A DNA stretch of 13,556 nt from an uncultured Flavobacteriaceae bacterium (GTDB lineage: Bacteria > Bacteroidota > Bacteroidia > Flavobacteriales > Flavobacteriaceae), in contig CAJXEG010000022.1 in the NCBI GenBank assembly GCA_913052425.1, forward strand, positions 1-13,556, given 5' to 3'. A program made the position numbers and the translations under genes. Positions 6,626 through 13,556 of this stretch are shown piece by piece (the first letter of the stretch is position 1; each line of letters begins with the position of its first letter). The notes beneath the pieces were generated by a model that was given only the letters and a program-made list of their open reading frames with translations, was not told where the DNA came from and made no database searches.

Positions 6626-7840
6626 ATGAAATTACACCGCAACATTGCCCTGGGGATTGTATCTGGGTTGGAGAACACACTGATCGATAAACGTCCGGCA
6701 GCAGATGTCATCAAAAGGCTGCTCAAAAGCAACCCCGGCTGGGGGTCCAGAGACCGTCGAACCATTGCCCAAGCTTTCTATGATATCACCCGTCAAAAAA
6801 TATTTTTTCATGCCCTTACAACAAAAGAAAGTGCTGACATAAATCTTTGGAGTCTACTGGGGTGTTGGATGGTACTAAATGAATTCTGGCTCCCGGAATG
6901 GGAAGAATTCAACAATATCGATACCGAAGCGATAATTACAAAAGCCCCGGTTTTGACTCAAGACAGAAAATACAAATATTCTATTCCCGACTGGTTGGAT
7001 CAAATGGGTGTGGAAGACTTCGGAGAGGCCACTTGGGAAAAGGAAATCGCATCACTTAACACTCCTGCCCATTTGATCGTCAGGGTCAATACCCTTGCGA
7101 CCAGGGTAGAAAAGCTAAAAGAAAAGCTGGTAAAAAAATACAACATCATTACCCAAATTGTCCCCGACTATCCCCATGCATTGCTTTTTGAAAAAAAACA
7201 ATCACTACAAGCTATAAAAGAATACCGCAGAGGTTGGTTCGAGGTTCAAGATGCCAATTCTCAGAAAATCATCCCTTGGTTAAAAGCTGAATCGGGAAAA
7301 TATTACATTGATGCTTGTGCCGGAGCCGGAGGAAAAAGTTTACACTTGGCCGATCTCACAAAAGATGCTGCCAGGATCGTGGCCTTGGATATTTATCCTG
7401 CCAAACTGTATGAACTGCGGAAAAGGTGTTACCGAAACAACATACAATCCGTTCAAACTGTAAATGTTGAAGACAAGGAAATTTTAAAAACCTTAGAACC
7501 AAATGCGGATGGTGTTTTGATTGATGCTCCTTGTAGTGGTATAGGAGTTCTAAAAAGAAATCCCGATGCCAAGTGGAACATGACTCCCGAGCGTTTGACT
7601 ACTATATTGGAAACACAGCAGAGAATACTTCAAACCTATGCACCTTTAGTCAAAGAAGGAGGGTATCTCGTCTATGCCACTTGTTCTATTTTGGCTGTAG
7701 AAAACAAACTTCAAGTTGTTAAATTTTTAAACAGCAAAATGGGATCCCAATTTGAATTAGAGAAAGAACACACTTATTTTTCTCATTTGACAGGTTTTGA
7801 TGGTTTTTACTGCGCCCGATTGATCAAAAAATGTGAATAA
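6626..7840 (+). CDS. RsmB/NOP-family rRNA (cytosine-C5) methyltransferase
   Basis: An S-adenosylmethionine-dependent RNA m5C methyltransferase, most like RsmB (Sun), which methylates C967 of 16S rRNA. The 404-residue protein has an N-terminal helical region (about 1-140) including SRDRRTIAQAFYDITRQ (41-57), in the position of the NusB-like domain of RsmB, then an RNA-binding linker with VRVNTL and EVQDANSQ (206-213). The catalytic domain carries motif I DACAGAGGKS (229-238), the SAM ribose-binding acidic residue Asp255, motif IV DAPCSG (300-305) with Cys303, and motif VI ATCSI (351-355) with the expected nucleophile Cys353. It ends with the usual FDGFYCARL. Both cysteines of the dual-Cys mechanism are present. 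Length is close to E. coli RsmB. The exact target base cannot be proven from sequence; another 16S or tRNA cytosine is possible. It appears to be an independent unit. Confidence 0.9.
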   Translation: MKLHRNIALGIVSGLENTLIDKRPAADVIKRLLKSNPGWGSRDRRTIAQAFYDITRQKIFFHALTTKESADINLWSLLGCWMVLNEFWLPEWEEFNNIDTEAIITKAPVLTQDRKYKYSIPDWLDQMGVEDFGEATWEKEIASLNTPAHLIVRVNTLATRVEKLKEKLVKKYNIITQIVPDYPHALLFEKKQSLQAIKEYRRGWFEVQDANSQKIIPWLKAESGKYYIDACAGAGGKSLHLADLTKDAARIVALDIYPAKLYELRKRCYRNNIQSVQTVNVEDKEILKTLEPNADGVLIDAPCSGIGVLKRNPDAKWNMTPERLTTILETQQRILQTYAPLVKEGGYLVYATCSILAVENKLQVVKFLNSKMGSQFELEKEHTYFSHLTGFDGFYCARLIKKCE

Positions 7841-7901
7841 ATTGCTGAAAAGTTGTTGACTCCATCTCCGATTTAGTAAGGTCAAAATCATTGGAAAAAA
7901 T

Positions 7902-7909
7902 TATTTTTG
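7902..7909 (+). promoter_or_regulatory. Bacteroidota -7 promoter box for purL
   Basis: TATTTTTG is an exact TAnnTTTG match in the 87-nt gap upstream of purL. It ends 18 nt before the ATG at 7928, the same spacing as at the glycosyltransferase gene. It overlaps an in-frame TTG at 7907, which argues against that codon being the translation start. No purine riboswitch-like fold is apparent in the very short leader. Confidence 0.5.
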
Positions 7910-7927
7910 AACAACAAAAATCCATTG

Positions 7928-10900
7928 ATGATTTACTTTTTTGGTAATCCCGCCCGGAGCCTGTACGCAGTTCAAACCTCAAAAAACCTAGACCCTTCAA
8001 ACCAAGAAAAATTGGTTTGGCTTTTCGGTAATCAAACATTAATCGATAAAAAAATATTAACGGGCAGTTATGTAGGTCCTCGTGCTACGATGATCACACC
8101 TTGGAGTACCAATGCAGTCGAAATCACACAAAATATGGATATTGACAGTATTTCCAGAATAGAAATGTTTGTTGCGAAAAACCCTCAAGAGGAGTTTGAT
8201 CCCATGCTGTATGAAGTTTATGAGGGGCTGGATCAATCTATTTTTGACATCAACATTACCCCAGAACCGATAAGAAACATCACCGATATTGAAGCCTATA
8301 ATCAAAAAGAAGGATTGGCCTTAAACAATGAGGAAGTTGACTATCTGGAGGGATTATCCCAGAGTTTGGGACGTCCCTTAACTGATTCGGAGGTCTTTGG
8401 TTTTTCTCAGGTCAACTCAGAGCATTGTCGACATAAAATTTTCAATGGACGCTTTGTGATAGATGGAAAGGAACAAGAGGAAAGCTTGTTTCAGATGATT
8501 AAAAAAACCTCTAAAACAAACCCCAACAGTATCGTATCGGCATACAAAGACAATGTGGCTTTCGTATCCGGTCCGGAAATAGAACAGTTCGCTCCACAAG
8601 ATGGATCTGTTCCGAGTGTTTACCAAACCAACACCATTAAGAGTGTCATATCTCTCAAAGCAGAAACCCATAACTTTCCAACGACAGTCGAGCCGTTCAA
8701 CGGAGCTGCTACAGGTTCTGGTGGAGAAATCCGCGACCGACTCGCTGGAGGTCAGGGTTCTCTTCCATTGGCAGGAACAGCTGTATACATGACCCCCTAC
8801 TCCAGAGTTGCAACAGATCGAAAATGGGAAGAAGGTTTCCCTGAGAGAAAATGGTTGTATCAAACCCCATTGGATTTGTTGATCAAGGCTTCAAACGGTG
8901 CCTCTGATTTTGGTAATAAATTTGGACAACCACTGATTTCGGGCTCGGTTTTAACTTTTGAACATCAAGAAAAAGACCAACGCTTGGGATACGACAAGGT
9001 CATCATGATGGCGGGGGGCATTGGTTATGGCGTTCTGGATCAAGCACAAAAAAAGATGCCTTCCAAGGGCGACATCATCGTGATCCTCGGGGGAGACAAT
9101 TACAGAATTGGCATGGGAGGTGCTGCGGTTTCCTCAGCCAATACGGGTGCTTTTAGCAATGAAATTGAACTCAATGCTGTACAACGATCCAACCCAGAAA
9201 TGCAAAAAAGAGCAGCCAATGCCATCAGAGCATTGGTGGAAAGTGCCAAAAATCCAATCATTTCAATTCATGACCACGGAGCCGGAGGCCATTTGAATTG
9301 TCTGTCAGAATTGGTAGAAGATACCGGAGGCATAATCTACATAAATGAACTTCCACTGGGCGATCCTACCCTATCCGCCAAAGAAATTATTGGAAACGAA
9401 TCCCAAGAACGTATGGGTTTGATTCTGTCTGAAAAAGATGCCCGATTGCTGGAAACAATTGCCCAACGCGAAAGGGCGCCTTTATATATTGTTGGTCAAG
9501 TAACGGGCGACCAACACTTTTCTTTTGTCAATGATGTAAATGGTGACAAACCCATTGATCTGGCCATTGACTCTTTGTTTGGTGATGCTCCAAAGACCAC
9601 CCTTTTGGATAAAAAGATAAAACTAAATTATGACAATGCCTCCTACCGTTTCTCCGAGGTTGAAAGCTATTTAAAAAACCTCCTCATGATAGAGGCAGTG
9701 GGTTGTAAAGACTGGCTTACCAACAAAGTAGATCGTTGTGTAACGGGTCGTGTAGCCCAGCAACAAACTGTGGGTGCATTACAACTTCCCTTGAGTAATT
9801 GTGGGGTGATGGCTTTGGACTACAATGGAAAATATGGGGTAGCTACTGCCATTGGTCATGCTCCGGTAATAGGACTGATTGATCCCGCCAAAGGGAGTGT
9901 CAATGCAATTGCAGAATCTCTGACCAATATCGTTTGGGCACCAATGTCGCAGGGGCTTAGGTCTGTAAGTCTATCGGCCAACTGGATGTGGCCATGCAAT
10001 AACCCGGGTGAAAATGATCGATTATATCAGGCCGTAAAAGCCTGTTCGGACTTTGCCCTTGATCTGGGAATTAATATTCCCACAGGCAAGGACTCCTTGT
10101 CAATGAAACAAAAGTATCAAGAGGGTGATGTTTTAGCTCCGGGGACTGTGATCATCTCTTCCGCTGGACAGTGTGAGGACATCAAAAAAGTGGTTACGCC
10201 CGTATGTCTTCCCAACAAAGGAGCGCTCTACTACATCAATTTATCCTCACAAAAACATGTCTTGGGGGGATCTTCCTTGGGGCAAATATTGAATAAAATA
10301 GGATCCGAAGCCCCCGGAATCGCTGATGTTAGTGTTTTTAAAAGTGCTTTCAGTGTGCTCCAAGAATTGATCTTAAATAATAAAATTATATCCGGTCATG
10401 ATGTTTCATCAGGCGGACTGATCACCGGCTTACTTGAAATGTGTTTTCCCTCTCAAAAGGTGGGTATGGAAATTGATTTAACAACATTGAAAGAAAAGGA
10501 CACCACTGCCCTGCTATTTTCTGAAAACTCTGGTTTTCTGCTGCAAAGTGAGCTGGATCTTAGTTCGTATTTTGGTGATCATGGTGTTGATTGTCATCCC
10601 GTAGGTAAAGTAACCGAGACAGGAAAACTGACTGTTCAAAACAACCAAGACCATTTAGAGCTGGATGTCGCTCAATATCGCGATTTGTGGTTTTCTACCT
10701 CCGCAGCGCTCGATGCAAAACAAAACAAATGTGCAGCAGAGCGATTTGACAATTACAAGACGACCCCGCTAAAATTCGATTTTCCTTCATCATTCAATGG
10801 GAAATTATCTCCTTCCAACAAGCATAAAATTAAAGCAGCCATCATCAGGGAAAAGGGAAGTAATTCTGAAAGAGAAATGGCCTATGCGATGCACTCCTCA

Positions 10901-11572
10901 GGATTTGAAGTTTATGACATTCATATGACCGATCTGATCGAGGGAAGGAAAACCCTTGAGGAATTTCAATTTATTGCAGCGGTTGGCGGTTTTTCCAACT
11001 CAGATGTGTTGGGCTCTGCCAAAGGATGGGCAGGTGCTTTTCTCTACAATCCAAAAGCCAAGAAAAGTCTGGATGATTTTTTTGCCAGAAAAGAAACCCT
11101 TTCACTCGGGGTCTGTAACGGCTGTCAATTGTTTGTTGAACTGGGTATGATTACTCCGGCACACAATGAGCTTCCAAAAATGCATCACAACGATTCCGGA
11201 AAATTTGAATGTCAATTTACTGCAGTGAGCATCGATTCTTCCAGCTCGGTCATGTTAAAGGGCTTGGAGGGTACTACCCTTGGAATTTGGGCTGCTCATG
11301 GTGAAGGTAAGTTTCATTTACCAATGGGTGAATCCCAATACCAAATACCCGCAAAATACCATCAAGCGAGCTACCCTGCCAACCCCAATGGTTCTGATTA
11401 CAATGCTGCCATGCTTTGCAGCGAAGACGGTCGACACTTGGTCATGATGCCTCACCTAGAACGTTCGACCTTCCCGTGGAATTGGGCCCATTACCCTCAA
11501 GACAGAAACGATGAATTTTCTCCTTGGATCATCGCTTTTGAAAATGCAAAGCGTTGGCTTGACGAAAAATAA
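7928..11572 (+). CDS. purL: Phosphoribosylformylglycinamidine synthase, large single-chain type (FGAM synthase)
   Basis: Catalyses the fourth step of de novo purine synthesis: FGAR + glutamine + ATP to FGAM + glutamate. The 1214-residue chain is the large PurL that fuses synthetase and glutaminase, unlike the split PurL/PurQ/PurS set of many Gram-positives. Order: an N-terminal PurS-like domain (starting MIYFFGNPARS), a linker with VNSEHCRHK (162-170), first synthetase half with AETHNFPT (245-252) and GSGGEIRDRLAGG, a second AIRS-like half with PTGKDSLSM, and a C-terminal class I glutaminase. The glutaminase triad is intact: Cys1063 in GVCNGCQ, and His1176 and Glu1178 in MMPHLER. ATG 7928 is preferred over TTG 7907 because the family begins at MI-FFGN and the promoter box covers 7907. 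No other pur genes are in the window, so it appears monocistronic. Confidence 0.97.
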   Translation: MIYFFGNPARSLYAVQTSKNLDPSNQEKLVWLFGNQTLIDKKILTGSYVGPRATMITPWSTNAVEITQNMDIDSISRIEMFVAKNPQEEFDPMLYEVYEGLDQSIFDINITPEPIRNITDIEAYNQKEGLALNNEEVDYLEGLSQSLGRPLTDSEVFGFSQVNSEHCRHKIFNGRFVIDGKEQEESLFQMIKKTSKTNPNSIVSAYKDNVAFVSGPEIEQFAPQDGSVPSVYQTNTIKSVISLKAETHNFPTTVEPFNGAATGSGGEIRDRLAGGQGSLPLAGTAVYMTPYSRVATDRKWEEGFPERKWLYQTPLDLLIKASNGASDFGNKFGQPLISGSVLTFEHQEKDQRLGYDKVIMMAGGIGYGVLDQAQKKMPSKGDIIVILGGDNYRIGMGGAAVSSANTGAFSNEIELNAVQRSNPEMQKRAANAIRALVESAKNPIISIHDHGAGGHLNCLSELVEDTGGIIYINELPLGDPTLSAKEIIGNESQERMGLILSEKDARLLETIAQRERAPLYIVGQVTGDQHFSFVNDVNGDKPIDLAIDSLFGDAPKTTLLDKKIKLNYDNASYRFSEVESYLKNLLMIEAVGCKDWLTNKVDRCVTGRVAQQQTVGALQLPLSNCGVMALDYNGKYGVATAIGHAPVIGLIDPAKGSVNAIAESLTNIVWAPMSQGLRSVSLSANWMWPCNNPGENDRLYQAVKACSDFALDLGINIPTGKDSLSMKQKYQEGDVLAPGTVIISSAGQCEDIKKVVTPVCLPNKGALYYINLSSQKHVLGGSSLGQILNKIGSEAPGIADVSVFKSAFSVLQELILNNKIISGHDVSSGGLITGLLEMCFPSQKVGMEIDLTTLKEKDTTALLFSENSGFLLQSELDLSSYFGDHGVDCHPVGKVTETGKLTVQNNQDHLELDVAQYRDLWFSTSAALDAKQNKCAAERFDNYKTTPLKFDFPSSFNGKLSPSNKHKIKAAIIREKGSNSEREMAYAMHSSGFEVYDIHMTDLIEGRKTLEEFQFIAAVGGFSNSDVLGSAKGWAGAFLYNPKAKKSLDDFFARKETLSLGVCNGCQLFVELGMITPAHNELPKMHHNDSGKFECQFTAVSIDSSSSVMLKGLEGTTLGIWAAHGEGKFHLPMGESQYQIPAKYHQASYPANPNGSDYNAAMLCSEDGRHLVMMPHLERSTFPWNWAHYPQDRNDEFSPWIIAFENAKRWLDEK

Positions 11573-11588
11573 AAAGGTCGTTTTTATT
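11568..11588 (+). terminator. A/T-only hairpin after purL, weak terminator candidate
   Basis: A perfect 8-bp inverted repeat, AATAAAAA and TTTTTATT, flanks a 5-nt GGTCG loop and spans the purL stop codon. All stem pairs are A-T, so stability is low, but the right arm is itself T-rich. It could be a weak intrinsic terminator or chance in an A/T-rich gap. Confidence 0.2.
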
Positions 11589-11601
11589 GATTTAAATTCA
11601 C

Positions 11602-11609
11602 TAATTTAG
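11602..11609 (+). promoter_or_regulatory. Near-match -7 promoter box for the acyl-CoA synthetase gene
   Basis: TAATTTAG matches TAnnTTTG at seven of eight positions and ends 14 nt before the ATG at 11624, similar to the spacing of the exact boxes elsewhere in the window. No -33 element is clear. It fits ATG 11624 better than the in-frame TTG at 11618 as the start. Confidence 0.3.
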
Positions 11610-11623
11610 TATTAAAGTTGATC

Positions 11624-13393
11624 ATGATACCTTCGAGGATTTTCGATATTTTGAGTGTACAGGCGGAAAACAGTCCCAATGACAAATGCCTAAACGACAA
11701 AAGAAATGGGGAATGGAAGTCCATTTCAACCCAAAAATATTTTGGGTCTGTCAATTTTATAAGCGCTGCCCTGATTGAAATGGGAGTTAAACCTCAGGAT
11801 AAAATTGCACTGATTTCTACGACAAATAGGTCAGAGTGGTCGATCATGGACATGGCCATTCTTCAGCTAGGAGCCATTACAGTTCCACTTTATCCCAATA
11901 TCAGCTCAAAGGATTACGAGTACATTCTCAATCATTCCGAGAGTATTTTTTGTTTTGTTTCAGACCAGCAGATTTATGATAAAGTTTTTTCGGTCAAGTC
12001 GCAGGTCAAAAACCTCAGAGATATTTATGCTTTTGACCAGATCGAAGGCTGTAAAAACTGGTCAGAGTTGATTGAAGTGGGAAAAGAAGCCTGGAATGAA
12101 AAAAAGTTGGATGAAGTTAAATCAAAGGTTGAATCCGAGGCTATTGCGACAATCATTTATACTTCTGGAACCACGGGTGTTCCAAAAGGGGTCATGCTCA
12201 GTCATGGCAATATTGTATCTAATGTAATCTCAGCTACAAAAAGATTTCCCTTTGAAGAAAGAAACCAGACTGCTTTGAGTTTTCTCCCGCTCTGCCATAT
12301 TTTTGAAAGAACTTTTATCTATGGTTATTTGTACAATAACATTTCGGTCTATTTTGCAGAATCTTTAGATACGATCAGCGAAAATTTAAAAGAGGTAAAG
12401 CCCAATTTTATGACCGCTGTCCCGAGACTTCTCGAAAAGGTTTATGATAAAATATACGCCAAGGGGAATGATTTGAAAGGCATAAAGAAAAGCTTGTTTT
12501 TCTGGGCTGTAGAGCTAGGTTTAAAATATGACCCCAGCCATAAATCAGACCTGATCTACAACATAAAGCATTGGATCGCCAACAAACTTATTCTTTCAAA
12601 ATGGAAAAAAGCATTGGGTGGAAATTTGGAAATAATATGCTCTGGAAGTGCACCACTTCAGGCAAGGCTGGCCAGAGTTTTTGCTGCAGCAGGAATGACC
12701 ATTGCCGAAGCATATGGTTTGACAGAAACATCTCCCGCAATTTCCGTCAATGATTTGAGAAATGGTGGTTTGAAAATAGGAACGGTAGGAAAAATAATCG
12801 AGGGTGTAGAAGTTGTCATTGCAGCCGATGGTGAAATCCTTTGTAAAGGCCCCAATATAATGAAAGGCTACTTTAAAGACCCTGAGCAAACCAATCAGGT
12901 GATGGAGGGAGAATATTTCAAAACAGGAGATATTGGAACCCTAGACGAAGAGGGCTTTCTTAAAATAACCGATCGTAAGAAACAGATGTTCAAAACCTCC
13001 GGGGGCAAATATATTGCACCACAGGTAATCGAAAGCCAACTGAAACAATCGCTTTTGATTGAACAGATTATGGTTATAGGAGAAGGAAAAAATATGGCAT
13101 CTGCACTGATTCAACCGAGCTTTGAGCAAGCCAAACTTTGGCTTGAAGAACAAGGTGTTTCCTGTAAAGACGACCCAGAATCCATCTGTAAAAACGAAAT
13201 CTTGTCTGAAAAAATCAATGACGAAATCAGATTGCACGATGAGAAGTTTGGAAAATGGGAACGAGTTAAAGCCATTCGATTGACTCCTGAGGTTTGGTCG
13301 GTCGAGGAAGGCCACCTCACTCCTACCATGAAGGTCAAGAGGAAGGTCATCATGGAAAAGTATCAGAATCTTATTGACGATATCTACCCGTAA
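11624..13393 (+). CDS. Long-chain fatty acid-CoA ligase (AMP-forming acyl-CoA synthetase)
   Basis: Activates free fatty acids to acyl-CoA through an acyl-AMP intermediate, for beta-oxidation or lipid synthesis, at the cytoplasmic side of the membrane. The 589-residue protein carries the ANL-superfamily motifs in order: P-loop YTSGTTGVPKG (179-189), SFLPLCHIFERT (219-230) typical of long-chain synthetases, YGLTETSP (364-371), KTGDIG (433-438), the hinge ITDRKKQMFKTSGGKYIAP (448-466) with the long-chain-type MFKTSGGK, and the C-terminal PTMKVKR with the catalytic Lys570. No signal peptide. ATG 11624 is chosen; an in-frame TTG at 11618 would add only two residues. Chain-length preference cannot be read. 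The neighbouring MarR regulator downstream suggests fatty-acid-responsive control, and the beta-oxidation genes may follow outside the window; this is inference. Confidence 0.92.
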   Translation: MIPSRIFDILSVQAENSPNDKCLNDKRNGEWKSISTQKYFGSVNFISAALIEMGVKPQDKIALISTTNRSEWSIMDMAILQLGAITVPLYPNISSKDYEYILNHSESIFCFVSDQQIYDKVFSVKSQVKNLRDIYAFDQIEGCKNWSELIEVGKEAWNEKKLDEVKSKVESEAIATIIYTSGTTGVPKGVMLSHGNIVSNVISATKRFPFEERNQTALSFLPLCHIFERTFIYGYLYNNISVYFAESLDTISENLKEVKPNFMTAVPRLLEKVYDKIYAKGNDLKGIKKSLFFWAVELGLKYDPSHKSDLIYNIKHWIANKLILSKWKKALGGNLEIICSGSAPLQARLARVFAAAGMTIAEAYGLTETSPAISVNDLRNGGLKIGTVGKIIEGVEVVIAADGEILCKGPNIMKGYFKDPEQTNQVMEGEYFKTGDIGTLDEEGFLKITDRKKQMFKTSGGKYIAPQVIESQLKQSLLIEQIMVIGEGKNMASALIQPSFEQAKLWLEEQGVSCKDDPESICKNEILSEKINDEIRLHDEKFGKWERVKAIRLTPEVWSVEEGHLTPTMKVKRKVIMEKYQNLIDDIYP

Positions 13394-13411
13394 TTTTTTT
13401 TAATTCATTTT

Positions 13412-13429
13412 TATTATGCATGCATAATA
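13412..13429. promoter_or_regulatory. 18-bp perfect palindrome, candidate MarR operator
   Basis: TATTATGCATGCATAATA is its own reverse complement over all 18 bases, in the 69-nt gap between the acyl-CoA synthetase and the marR-like gene. It ends 9 nt before an exact -7 box (13439-13446), so a bound dimer would cover the -33 region and block RNA polymerase. MarR dimers usually bind palindromes of about this size near their own promoters. The alternative is a weak terminator for the upstream gene: a 7-bp stem with CATG loop followed by a T-rich stretch. Confidence 0.5.
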
Positions 13430-13438
13430 TATTTTTAA

Positions 13439-13446
13439 TATATTTG
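13439..13446 (+). promoter_or_regulatory. Bacteroidota -7 promoter box for the MarR-like gene
   Basis: TATATTTG is an exact TAnnTTTG match, ending 16 nt before the ATG at 13463 and 9 nt after the palindrome. No TTTG is visible at the -33 position, which is occupied by the palindrome; weak -33 recognition would suit a repressed or activator-assisted promoter. Confidence 0.45.
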
Positions 13447-13462
13447 TGTAGCTTTATTGAGT

Positions 13463-13556
13463 ATGAGAAAAAAAACAATTGATGCCTCATTGCGAACCAC
13501 ATGGAATGCAGTGAGCAAGATGTACAACAGAGAAGCCTCTAAGTTTGATTCAACCA
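13463..13556 (+). CDS. MarR-family transcriptional regulator, N-terminal fragment (runs off the window)
   Basis: Only the first 31 codons are present; the frame is open to the right edge. The start ATG is followed by MRKKTIDASLRTTWNAVSKMYN, which resembles the N-terminal dimerisation helix of Bacteroidota MarR-family regulators, where a TID...W-AISRMYN-type sequence leads into the winged helix-turn-helix. The DNA-binding domain itself is outside the window, so the family call rests on this short stretch and on the palindrome and promoter just upstream. Adjacent to an acyl-CoA synthetase, it may control fatty-acid genes and its own expression. A run of eight A at 13468-13475 falls in codons 2-5. 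Confidence 0.6.
   Translation, partial: MRKKTIDASLRTTWNAVSKMYNREASKFDST

Noticed and set aside
8417..8863. 148-codon open frame on the minus strand inside purL
   Set aside because: The plus strand here encodes conserved PurL motifs (SEHCRHK, AETHNFPT); the antisense translation is low-complexity, Cys/Ser-rich and resembles no family. It is a shadow frame.
11588..11601. Partial inverted repeat around TTTAAA upstream of the acyl-CoA synthetase, tested as a second MarR operator
   Set aside because: It is only a short A/T self-complement, out of register, and shares no core with the TATTATGCA half-site at 13412-13429.
12596..13315. Minus-strand open frames (97 and 124 codons) within the acyl-CoA synthetase
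   Set aside because: They lie opposite conserved ANL motifs and have Phe/Cys-rich, non-protein-like composition.
1..13556. CRISPR arrays, tRNA or rRNA genes, insertion sequences, attachment sites, defence genes
   Set aside because: I saw no spaced direct repeats, no cloverleaf-like segment, no transposase or integrase and no terminal inverted repeats. Gaps between genes are under 100 bases, and gene composition is uniform.

Overview
This 13.6-kb window looks like an ordinary chromosomal segment of a Bacteroidota bacterium, possibly a Cytophagales-type lineage, though placement below phylum is a guess. Evidence for the phylum: a low GC, A/T-rich background; exact copies of the Bacteroidota -7 promoter element TAnnTTTG just upstream of several genes; almost no Shine-Dalgarno sequences; and family types typical of the phylum (a DUF4199 membrane protein, a sigma factor followed by an FxxPxxYF-type membrane protein and a small periplasmic sensor-like protein). 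Every gene I support lies on the + strand. I see ten complete genes and one gene cut by the right edge. There are no RNA genes, mobile elements or CRISPR arrays, and no gene-free stretch exceeds 100 bases.

Layout. (1) 73-5105 is an envelope-related cluster: a four-helix DUF4199 protein, a GT2 polyprenyl-phosphate-type glycosyltransferase, a phosphoglucomutase/phosphomannomutase and an MsbA-like ABC exporter. The last three are tightly packed (an 8-nt overlap, then zero spacing) and are probably co-transcribed from a promoter at 609-616. (2) 5154-6601 is a three-gene overlapping cassette: an ECF-like sigma factor, a one-helix membrane protein with a duplicated FxxPxxYF motif, and a small secreted Spy/CpxP-like helical protein. 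It reads as a sigma factor / membrane regulator / periplasmic sensor relay. (3) 6626-7840 is an RsmB/NOP-family rRNA m5C methyltransferase with its own promoter. (4) 7928-11572 is the large, single-chain PurL of purine synthesis. (5) 11624-13393 is a long-chain acyl-CoA synthetase, followed by the start of a MarR-family regulator whose promoter is preceded by an 18-bp perfect palindrome, a good candidate operator.

How the parts relate. The mutase could supply sugar-1-phosphate for activated sugars, the GT2 enzyme could load a sugar on a lipid carrier, and the exporter could flip a lipid-linked product. That chain is inference. The acyl-CoA synthetase plus MarR pair suggests fatty-acid uptake or beta-oxidation control continuing to the right of the window. 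PurL and the rRNA methyltransferase are housekeeping genes. The parts most worth following are the sigma cassette and the MarR palindrome. I found no clearly new defence, mobile or toxin system.
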